A stretch of 64,000 nt of DNA from DASUPK01 sp963763955 (GTDB lineage: Bacteria > Actinomycetota > Thermoleophilia > Solirubrobacterales > 70-9), in the NCBI GenBank assembly GCA_963763955.1, contig CAVXQP010000007.1:1-64000 (forward strand), read 5' to 3'. The position numbers and the translations under genes are program-made. Below, piece by piece: positions 26,586-33,574 of this stretch. The notes under the pieces were generated by a model that was given only the letters and a program-made list of their open reading frames with translations, made no database searches and was not told the DNA's origin. Within the stretch, counting starts at the first letter, position 1, and each line of letters starts with the position of its first letter.

Positions 26586-27429
26586 AGCTATCCGTCGTCA
26601 TCCCGGCCCGCAACGAGGCGGGCTCCATCGCCGCCTGCGTCCGGAGGACTACCGAGGCGCTCCAGCGAGCGGGAATCGATTACGAGATCCTGGTCATCGA
26701 CGACGCCAGCATGGACGGGACGAGCGACGTAGTGGAAGAGCTGGCCCGCTCGGACGAGCAGGATCCAGTGCTACCGCTCCCACTACAGCCGGGGGTTCGG
26801 GTCTCACCGTCAGAGCCGGGCTTGAGCGCTTCACCGGAGACGCCGTCGCGATCATGATGGCCGACGGCTCCGATGACCCGGCCGACCTGGTCTCCTATCA
26901 CCGCGTCCTGGAGGACGGCTTCGACTGCGCCTTCGGCTCCCGCTTCGCCGGAGGCCGGGGCCGGGTGAGGGACTACCCCAGGGTAAAGCTGATTCTCAAC
27001 CGCGTGGTCAACTGGGGGATCCGGGTGCTCTTCCGCCACCACTACGACGACACCACCAACGCCTTCAAGGCCTACAGGCGCGAGGTGATCGAGACCGTCC
27101 AGCCCCTGCTTGCGAACCACTTCAACCTGACGGTCGAGATCCCGCTCAAGGCGATCGTACGCGGCCACAGCTACGGGATCGTCCCGATCTCGTGGCACGG
27201 CCGGGAGTCGGGCAGCTCGAAGCTCGACCTCCGCGAGATGGGGAGCCGCTACCCATTCATCGTCCTCTACGTGCTGCTCGAGCGGTACATGAGCCGCGGG
27301 GACTACCTACGTCCGGGCCTTGACCCGGAGTTGCGCCGCGCCGGTCCTCGCCTCAGGCCGGGGCGCCTCCGCGCTCGCAGTCGAGCCCAGGAGGAGTCCC
27401 TTGCCCGGCGCTCCCGCGACGACCACTAG
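26582..27429 (+). pseudogene. dolichyl-phosphate-mannose-synthase-like GT2, two frameshifts
   Basis: The GTG frame gives KLSVVIPARNEAGSIAACVR, ILVIDDASMDGTSDVVEEL. The family sequence then continues in the next frame as CYRSHYSRGFG (from 26769) and in the third frame as LTVRAGLERFTGDAVAIMMADGSDDP (from about 26800) to the stop. Each shift equals one extra base, the second beside a G run. The total length of 848 bases fits two insertions. The remainder (NAFKAYRREVIETVQPLL, GRESGSSKLDL) is intact, so either decay is recent or these are sequencing errors. A working protein would have 281 residues. Confidence 0.75.
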
Positions 27430-27492
27430 CCCAGCTGCCGGCGAGTCCCCGGCGGTGCAGCAGCGCCCGCTGCGGCCCTCGCGCTCCTAGGC

Positions 27493-28063
27493 TTATGCGC
27501 GTAGACGAACGGAAGGTCGCTCTCGAGACCTGAGGCGAGGGGCGCTTGCGTCCCGCTCGGAGGGGATCAGCTCGACGTCGGGCCACTCGATGCCGACCCC
27601 GGGATCGTTGTAGGCGATGCCGCTCTCGGCCGAGGGGTCGTAGTAGGCCGAGCACTTGTAGACCACGTCCGCCACCTCGCTTGTCACGCAGAAGCCATGG
27701 GCGAAGCCATCCGGGCAGTAGAGATGGTGGAGGCTCTCGTCATTGAGCGTGAACGCCTCCCACTCGCCGAAGGTCGGAGACCCCTTCCGAATGTCGACCA
27801 GGACGTCGACGATCTCGCCGCGAACGCAGCGCACCAGCTTCGCCATGCCCGGCTGGAAGTGCATTCCCCGGACGATCCCCCTGCTCGAGCGGGAGTGGTT
27901 GTCCTGGGGCCACTCGTCGTGGACTCCGAGGTCCGCGAGGACCGAGGCCCTGAAGCTCTCGATGAAGAAACCCCGCTCGTCGCGATGGACCGTGGGCGCC
28001 AGCAGGATCGGGCCCTCGAGTCTGTGTCGGCAACGCCTCCACGGGGCCGGCGATGATGCGCAT
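27493..28063 (-). pseudogene. rfbC: dTDP-4-dehydrorhamnose 3,5-epimerase-like gene, frameshifted near its 5' end
   Basis: From about 28018 the frame reads LEGPILLAPTVHRDERGFF, DNHSRSSRGIVRGMHFQPG with the catalytic His, GEIVDVLVDIRKGSPTFG and LYCPDGFAHGFCV, all classic RfbC. No start codon precedes this frame nearby. The expected N-terminus lies one frame over: ATG 28063 followed by VEALPTQ, which joins LEGP if one base near 28018 is removed. The length of 571 bases fits one extra base. The enzyme would epimerise C3/C5 of a dTDP-4-keto sugar. Confidence 0.8.
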
Positions 28064-28119
28064 CTCGGCTGGCTAACCTGCTGCCGCTCGCCGACGCTGG
28101 ACGCCCTCCAGGACGCTGA

Positions 28120-28920
28120 ATGCTCTCCGTGATCACCCCCGCGCGCAACATGGCGCGCTACCTGCCGGACATGCTCGACAGCGTGGCGGCGCTGCGGACG
28201 CCTCACGAGCACATCGTCATCGACGGCGCCTCCGACGACGGCTCGGTCGAGCTGCTCGAGGGCCGTGAGGACCCGCACCTGACCTGGATCTCGGAGCCCG
28301 ACAGCGGGCAGACCGAGGCGGTCAACAAGGGGCTGCGTCTCGCGCGGGGGGACCTGCTCGCCTGGGTGAACGCCGACGACGCCTACATCCCGGAGGCGGT
28401 CGACCGCGCGCTCGAACACCTCGACCGTAACCCTGACGTCGGGGCGATCTTCGGCGGCGTCAACTACGTGGACGAGAACGGGACGATCTTCCGGACCCTC
28501 ATGCCGCCCAGGTTCAGCTGGCGGACGTACCTCTACTTCGGCGCCTTCGTCACCACGCCGACGATCATCTGGCGACGCGAGCTGCTGGAGCAGGCGCCCT
28601 CGCTGAACGAGGCCTACGTCGATGCCGCCGACTACGACTTCTATCTGCGGCTGCTGCGCGGGGCACGAGTCGATCGCATCCCCGAGCCGCTGCTCAACTT
28701 CCGCTACCACCCGACCAGCAAGACGACGACCGACGTCTGGGTCCAGCTCAACGAGGCGAAGGAGATCCGGCTGCGCTGGGCCCGCAACCCGCTCCAGCGC
28801 GGGATCATGCGCGGCTGGGAGGGCGCTCGCCGCGCGATCCTGCCGCGGATCTCGTCCTGGCCGCATCCGGAGCCCCGTGGCGTCGTGAAGCTGCTGCGCC
28901 GGATCGGCGCGCGTGGCTGA
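28120..28920 (+). CDS. GT2 glycosyltransferase
   Basis: A 266-residue GT-A enzyme. MLSVITPARNMARYLPDMLD, HIVIDGASDDGSVELLEG, EPDSGQTEAVNKGLRLARG and the acidic motif WVNADDAYIPEAVD follow the same subgroup as the tandem pair at 8.4-10.2 kb. The C-terminal part DAADYDFYLRLLRGA shapes the acceptor site. ATG 28120 matches the family N-terminus. A TAACCT box lies about 40 bases upstream, so this gene may have a short leader. The following methyltransferase remnant overlaps its 3' end. Confidence 0.9.
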   Translation: MLSVITPARNMARYLPDMLDSVAALRTPHEHIVIDGASDDGSVELLEGREDPHLTWISEPDSGQTEAVNKGLRLARGDLLAWVNADDAYIPEAVDRALEHLDRNPDVGAIFGGVNYVDENGTIFRTLMPPRFSWRTYLYFGAFVTTPTIIWRRELLEQAPSLNEAYVDAADYDFYLRLLRGARVDRIPEPLLNFRYHPTSKTTTDVWVQLNEAKEIRLRWARNPLQRGIMRGWEGARRAILPRISSWPHPEPRGVVKLLRRIGARG

Positions 28921-29546
28921 AGCCGCCCGGTCCTCGGCCGGGGCCCGTGTACGAGGGCCCGACCCTCCGGCTGCGCGCGGCGGTGCTCCTGGCGAGAGCG
29001 ATCAGTGGGTCCTGCGCCGCCACCGGCTCGCCCGAGTGCTCTACGCCGCGGCCGCCGCCTCCTCCACTTCGCTCCCGAGCCCCTCTTCGATCCCGTCTTC
29101 GCCCGGCTGCCGGCGATCGAGCGCGTCACCGCCGACCTCTACGCCCCGCCGACCTGCGCCTCGACATCACCCACATTGACCTGCCCGACGACTCCTTCGA
29201 GCTGATCCTCTGCAGCCACGTGCTCGAGCACGTCCCGGACGACCGGGCCGCGATGTCGGAGCTCCACCGGGTGCTCTCTCCCGGCGGCCTCGCCCTCGTT
29301 CTCACTCCGTATCGGCCCGACCGCCCCACCTACGAGGACCCCTCCATCACCAAGCCTCTCGACCGCATGGTCGCCTTCGGCCAGCAGGACCACGTCCGCA
29401 TCTACGGCAATGACCTCGCCGATCGGCTCCGCGGAGCCGGCTTCGAGGTCGATGACCGGACGCCGGGCGAGCTCTTCGACGCCTCAACGGTGGAGCGGTG
29501 CGAGCTCGACGTCGACGAGCATCTCTTCCTCTGCCGCCGGCCCTGA
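28913..29546 (+). pseudogene. SAM methyltransferase remnant with at least three frameshifts
   Basis: Family segments appear in order but in different frames: VYEGPTLR (frame of 28947), GAPGESDQWVLRRHRLARVLY (frame of 28913), RRLLHFAPEPLFDPVFARLP and VTADLYAPP (frame of 29005), then LRLDITHIDLPDDSFELILC to the end in the first frame again. Each step is a -1 shift. The last 130 residues, including SHVLEHVPDDRAAM and RVLSPGGLALVLTP, are well preserved. The start is uncertain. The 3' end overlaps the convergent small membrane-protein gene by 63 bp. Confidence 0.7.
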
Positions 29547-29780
29547 TCCTCGGCGTCCCCTCAGGCGGCGGACCGCCATCACCGGCAGAGCGACGACCCC
29601 GGCCAACAGCCCGATCGCAGCGAGCGGCACCAGGAGGGGCAGCAGCGCGACGGCGGTCAACACGACGATCGGGATCGCCAGCGGGAAGAGCGCCACGGTG
29701 ATGATCCCGGCCCCGACGGTCCACTTGGAGATCTCGTCGGTGACCTCGGCCCTCCTGCGAGCGGTGGATTCGGCGTTCAT
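29484..29780 (-). CDS. small membrane protein of unknown function
   Basis: A 98-residue protein. A charged N-terminus (about 18 residues) is followed by two hydrophobic segments (about 21-40 and 45-68), then a basic stretch RRLRGRRG and an acidic tail. ATG 29780 has a clear AGGAG ribosome binding site six bases upstream, which is rare in this locus and argues that it is a real gene. The final residues are antisense to the methyltransferase remnant. No family recognised. Confidence 0.55.
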   Translation of the reverse strand: MNAESTARRRAEVTDEISKWTVGAGIITVALFPLAIPIVVLTAVALLPLLVPLAAIGLLAGVVALPVMAVRRLRGRRGSGPAAEEEMLVDVELAPLHR

Positions 29781-29850
29781 GACGGCTCCTTTCTCGGTCT
29801 CACCAAGAAGACGAGATGGAGGCGTCGCCTGTGACGCCGCAAGCCGAGGC

Positions 29851-30684
29851 TCAAGCCGACGTTGCCCGGTTCCTGAACAGCACCTTGGAGTACAGCGCCT
29901 TCTCGATCGGAGCCGGGATCGGGCGCCAGGCCCAGTAGGCCCGATAGGTGAGGCGATGGAGCGGGCCGAGATCGGTCTGGCGTGCGAACTCGCCGCGGCG
30001 GGCAAAGAGATCGGCGTGCTTCGCACGCAGCTGCCGATAGACGTGGCGATAGCGGCGGCGGTGCTCTTCGTTCCCCGAGCGCTCGTGCTTGCGGTACTCG
30101 TGCGTCACCTCCGGGATCTGCAGCCCGCGCCAGCCCTTCTCCAGCGCGCTCAGGCAGAAGTCCCAGTCCTCGTAGCCGTCGATTGCCGGGTCGAAGCCCC
30201 CGGCGTCCTCCCAGCAGCGGCGCTTCATCAGGCCGAGCGAGGCGCCGGCGATCGAGCGGTGCAACAGGATGTAGGGGTCGAAATCGGGGAAGCGGAGGAC
30301 GCCGGACCAGGCCCCGATCAGCTTCATCAGCCCGTAGCAGTAGCCCACGTCCGGATTCGCCTCGAGTGGCGGGCGGAGGGTGTCGATCGCGTCGAGGGTG
30401 AGCCTGTCGTCCGCATCGACCATCAGCAGCAGCTCAGAGTCCGAGTTCTCGAACCCGGCGTTGCGAGCCGCAGCCACGCCCGCGTTCCGCTGGCGGATCA
30501 GATCGACGCCCTCCGGCAGCTCATCCAGCACGCGCTGGGTCTCCGCGTCGGTCGAGCCGTCGTCGACCACGATCACCTTTGGGGGCCCGCCTTGCTGGCC
30601 GAGTGCCCGCTCGACCGACTCGAGCAGGAAGCGGCCTTGGTTGAAGCAGGGGATCACCACCGTGATGTCGCCGTGGCCGGGCAT
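29851..30684 (-). CDS. GT2 glycosyltransferase
   Basis: A 277-residue GT-A enzyme. ITVVIPCFNQGRFLLESVE, VIVVDDGSTDAETQRVLDEL, RQRNAGVAAARNAGF and LLMVDADDRLTLDAID contain the nucleotide- and metal-binding motifs; GGFDPAIDGYEDWDFCLSAL is the ED motif. The start at ATG 30684 has a TACCCT eleven bases upstream, divergent from the thioesterase gene. Specificity is unknown. Confidence 0.9.
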   Translation of the reverse strand: MPGHGDITVVIPCFNQGRFLLESVERALGQQGGPPKVIVVDDGSTDAETQRVLDELPEGVDLIRQRNAGVAAARNAGFENSDSELLLMVDADDRLTLDAIDTLRPPLEANPDVGYCYGLMKLIGAWSGVLRFPDFDPYILLHRSIAGASLGLMKRRCWEDAGGFDPAIDGYEDWDFCLSALEKGWRGLQIPEVTHEYRKHERSGNEEHRRRYRHVYRQLRAKHADLFARRGEFARQTDLGPLHRLTYRAYWAWRPIPAPIEKALYSKVLFRNRATSA

Positions 30685-30709
30685 GGTCCGGCCGCAGGGT
30701 AGCTCCGAC

Positions 30710-30715
30710 TAGGAT
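30710..30715 (+). promoter_or_regulatory. -10 box TAGGAT of the thioesterase gene
   Basis: TAGGAT is eight bases before ATG 30724. A divergent TACCCT (minus strand, 30696-30701) serves the glycosyltransferase starting at 30684. Confidence 0.4.
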
Positions 30716-30723
30716 CGCCCCAG

Positions 30724-31254
30724 ATGGCGGAGGCGACCAACAAGCGAGCGGAGCCGCGTACCGTCTCGCGGTCCCATTCCGAGTTGATCCGCTGGATGAG
30801 CATCCAAGACGCCAACTCGGCCGGCTTCGTCCATGGCGGCGTCGTGATGAGGATGTGCGACGAGGCGGCCGGGATCGCCGCGATCCGTCACTCGGGCTGC
30901 CGCGTGGTGACCGCCGGGATGGACCGGATGACCTTCCTCCAGCCGGTGCACGTCGGCGAGCTGTTGCGCTGCACCGCCAGCGTCAACGCCGCCTGGCGGA
31001 CCTCGATGGAGGTCGGCGTGCGGGTCGAGGCGGAGAACGCGGTCACCGGCGAGGTCAAGAACACCGGGACGGCCTACCTGACCATGGTCGCCGTGGACGA
31101 GTATGGGGAGCCGGTGGAGGTCCCCCCGCTCGTGGTCGAGGGCCCCACCGAGGAGCGGCGCCAGCGCGAGGCCGAGACCCGCAGGCGCAACCGCCTGACC
31201 GAGCGCGAGGAGATCCTCAGGGCGCGCCAGGCAGGCGGTGACTCGGCGGGCTGA
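30724..31254 (+). CDS. hotdog-fold acyl-CoA thioesterase (YciA-like)
   Basis: A 176-residue acyl-CoA thioester hydrolase. NSAGFVHGGVVMRMCDEAAGIAA carries the Gly-Gly turn and the catalytic acidic residue of the BFIT/YciA hotdog group, VTAGMDRMTFLQPVHVGELL forms the dimer core, and MEVGVRVEAENAVTGEVKNT the later strands. The C-terminal 40 residues are charged and probably helical. It is not an obvious glycan gene and may simply sit within the locus. Confidence 0.88.
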   Translation: MAEATNKRAEPRTVSRSHSELIRWMSIQDANSAGFVHGGVVMRMCDEAAGIAAIRHSGCRVVTAGMDRMTFLQPVHVGELLRCTASVNAAWRTSMEVGVRVEAENAVTGEVKNTGTAYLTMVAVDEYGEPVEVPPLVVEGPTEERRQREAETRRRNRLTEREEILRARQAGGDSAG

Positions 31255-31283
31255 CCCCGCCCACCTGCCCCCGGTTCCGCTCC

Positions 31284-31289
31284 TATCCT
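31284..31289 (+). promoter_or_regulatory. -10 box TATCCT of the GT2 membrane protein gene
   Basis: TATCCT lies ten bases before ATG 31300. Confidence 0.4.
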
Positions 31290-31299
31290 TCCCCTGCTC

Positions 31300-32505
31300 A
31301 TGGCCGTAACAGCTCCCAAGACGCCGGGCGACCCAACGCCCGCGAACGCCGGGCCCGTCCGGACGACCGTCGTGCTGCCCGCGTACAACGAGGGCGCGGC
31401 GCTGCCGCACGTCCTCGATGAGCTCGGCCGGTACCTCGACGACACCTACGAGGTCCTCGTGATCGACGACGGCTCGAACGACGACACCGCCGACGTCGCC
31501 GAGCGCACCCCGGGGGTCCGGCTGATCCAGCATCCCTCCAACCGCGGCAAGGGCGTTGCGATCCGGACCGGGATCGCCGAGGCCCAGGGCGAGAACGTCG
31601 TGATCATGGACGCGGACGCGACCTACCCGGTGCCGGCGATCAAGGAGATGGTCGCACTGCTGGACGAGAACGACTTGGTCCGGGGCATCCGCGAGTCGGA
31701 CCCCGAGAGCATGCCCGTCGTCAACCGCGTCGGGAACTGGCTCTTCAACAAGCTGCTCGCGATCAGCCACGGCCTCGAGGGCACCGACCACCTCACCGGC
31801 CTCTACGCGATCCGCCGCTCGGAGGCGGTGCGGCTCGGCACCGAGGCCCGCGGCTTCGACATCGAAACCGAGATCGGGATCAAGGCGAAGGCGCGGGGCC
31901 TGCGGGAGGCGGAGGTCCCGATCTCCTACCTGCCCCGGGTCGGCGAGAAGAAGCTCAGCCCCGCGAGGGACGGCCTGCGCATTCTCGGGCGGGTGATCGT
32001 GCTGTTGCTGATCTACAACCCGACGGTCACCTTCATCCTCCCGGGCCTCGTCCTGATGGCGATCTCGATCACCGGAGCGATCCTGCTGTCGAACGGCCCG
32101 GTGACCACCTCCTACCTCGGGCTCAACATCCACAGCTTCATCGTCGCCGCCCTCGGCGTGCTGGCGGCCTTCCAGCTCGTGATCTTCGGAGTCGCCGCGG
32201 CCCTCTACGGGGTCGAGGCGGGCAAGAAGCCGCCCTGGTGGCTGCTGCGGGTGATATCGGTCCGATTCCGCCTCGCCGTCGGGGTGATCGGGCTGGTGCT
32301 GATGCTGGGCTCGTTCGCGAAGCTGCTCCAGCTCACGATCCAGTGGGCCGGGAACAACGTCTTCACGGATACCCGCGGCCTGGTCCTGACGACGAGCTTC
32401 CTGGTCCTGGGACTGCAGATCATCTCGGCGGTGCTCTTCATCTCGATCTTCAGCGGCCGGCTCAGCCGACTGGCCGAGGGGGCCTCGACCACCTGGTCTC
32501 GGTAG
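31300..32505 (+). CDS. membrane-anchored GT2 (polyprenyl-phosphate glycosyltransferase type)
   Basis: A 401-residue protein. The N-terminal catalytic domain (about 15-230) has VVLPAYNEGAALPHVLDEL, VLVIDDGSNDDTADVAE, NRGKGVAIRTGIAEAQG and the metal motif IMDADATYPVPAI, as in dolichyl-phosphate glucose/mannose synthases. Residues from about 230 to 395 contain four or five membrane segments. Such enzymes load a sugar onto a polyprenyl phosphate for use on the outer membrane face. The 3' end overlaps the next gene, which begins at CTG inside it. Confidence 0.87.
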   Translation: MAVTAPKTPGDPTPANAGPVRTTVVLPAYNEGAALPHVLDELGRYLDDTYEVLVIDDGSNDDTADVAERTPGVRLIQHPSNRGKGVAIRTGIAEAQGENVVIMDADATYPVPAIKEMVALLDENDLVRGIRESDPESMPVVNRVGNWLFNKLLAISHGLEGTDHLTGLYAIRRSEAVRLGTEARGFDIETEIGIKAKARGLREAEVPISYLPRVGEKKLSPARDGLRILGRVIVLLLIYNPTVTFILPGLVLMAISITGAILLSNGPVTTSYLGLNIHSFIVAALGVLAAFQLVIFGVAAALYGVEAGKKPPWWLLRVISVRFRLAVGVIGLVLMLGSFAKLLQLTIQWAGNNVFTDTRGLVLTTSFLVLGLQIISAVLFISIFSGRLSRLAEGASTTWSR

Positions 32506-33506
32506 TAGTCGTCAACTACAACGGCGCGGACGCGCTCGAGGGCGGTATCCGCGCCCTGCTCGAGAGCGGTGACGCCGCGGAGCTCGAGATTCTCGTCGTG
32601 GACAACGCCTCCTCCGACGGCAGCGTCGCTATCGCGGAGCGGCTCGCGGACGAGCACGAACCCGTCCGCCTGCTGCGCTCCCCGACCAACCGCGGCTACG
32701 CGGGGGCGGTCAACCTCGCCCTGCCCGAGGCGCGCGGCGAGCAGATTGCGGTGATCAACATGGACGTCGTCGTCCGCCCCGGCTGGCTGGATCCCCTCAT
32801 CGCGCTCCTCGATTCCAATCCGGCGGCTGGAGTCGCCTGCCCGCTGATCCTGCTCGAGTCTGATCCCGGGCGCATCAACGCCGCAGGGCAGAACCTCAAC
32901 AAGACCGGCCTCGGCTTCAACCGCTGGCTCGGCAAACCGCGCGAGATCGCCGGCACGACACCGTTCGAGGTGACGGGCCTGCACGGCGCCGCGTTCGTCA
33001 TCGGGAAGTCGCTCGTGGAGCGCCTGGGCGGCTGGGACGACAGCGGCTTCCTCTACTTCGAGGACGTCGAGCTCTCCTGGCTGCTGCGGATCGCCGGGGC
33101 GGAGATCTGGTGCGTGCCGGCCTCGACCGTCACCCACGACTACCACCTGACGATGTTCCCGCACAAGCTGTTTTTGCTCGAGCGCAACCGCTGGAAGATG
33201 CTGCTGGCCGATCTTCGCGGCCGGACGCGGCTCGCGCTCTCGCCGCTGTTGGGGCTCACGGAGCTGATGATGTGGGGCTACTGCCTGCTGCGCGGGCCGA
33301 AGTTCCTCAGGGCCAAGGGCCAGAGCTACGGCTGGGTGAGGGCGAACCGGGCGCAGATCGTACGGCGGCGCGAGCAGGTCGACTCGGTTCGCCGCCGCTC
33401 CGACCGCGACGTCCTGCGCGGCCTGCGCTGGGGCTATCCGCTCGATCAGTTCCTGACGCTCGGGCGCGAGCGCGGCGAATCGTCGAGGGACCGCATCGGA
33501 CCTTGA
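32493..33506 (+). CDS. GT2 glycosyltransferase (rhamnosyltransferase-like), apparent CTG start
   Basis: A 337-residue GT-A enzyme. The family N-terminus (M)VSVVVVNYNG begins exactly at CTG 32493. No ATG, GTG or TTG lies near in this frame, the next one upstream being ATG 32238 deep inside the previous gene. Motifs are LVVDNASSDGSV, SPTNRGYAGAVNLALPEARG, VINMDVVVRPGWLD, TGLHGAAFVIGKSL and FLYFEDVELSWLLRIAG, as in WbbL-type rhamnosyltransferases. GAGGGGG eleven bases upstream could be the ribosome binding site. The coding region overlaps the previous gene by 13 bp. Confidence 0.85.
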   Translation: MVSVVVVNYNGADALEGGIRALLESGDAAELEILVVDNASSDGSVAIAERLADEHEPVRLLRSPTNRGYAGAVNLALPEARGEQIAVINMDVVVRPGWLDPLIALLDSNPAAGVACPLILLESDPGRINAAGQNLNKTGLGFNRWLGKPREIAGTTPFEVTGLHGAAFVIGKSLVERLGGWDDSGFLYFEDVELSWLLRIAGAEIWCVPASTVTHDYHLTMFPHKLFLLERNRWKMLLADLRGRTRLALSPLLGLTELMMWGYCLLRGPKFLRAKGQSYGWVRANRAQIVRRREQVDSVRRRSDRDVLRGLRWGYPLDQFLTLGRERGESSRDRIGP

Positions 33507-33557
33507 CCAGGCAGCGGCTGGAAGCGGCCGCTTAGGTCGGCTTTCCCCCCGACTCCA

Positions 33558-33563
33558 TATCCT
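33558..33563 (+). promoter_or_regulatory. -10 box TATCCT of the large membrane protein gene
   Basis: TATCCT lies eleven bases before GTG 33575. Confidence 0.35.
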
Positions 33564-33574
33564 GTCCGCCTCCC

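Noticed and set aside
32238..32492. ATG 32238 as start of the rhamnosyltransferase-like gene
   Set aside because: Would add 85 residues antisense in character and overlap the previous gene by 268 bp; family homology begins at 32493.
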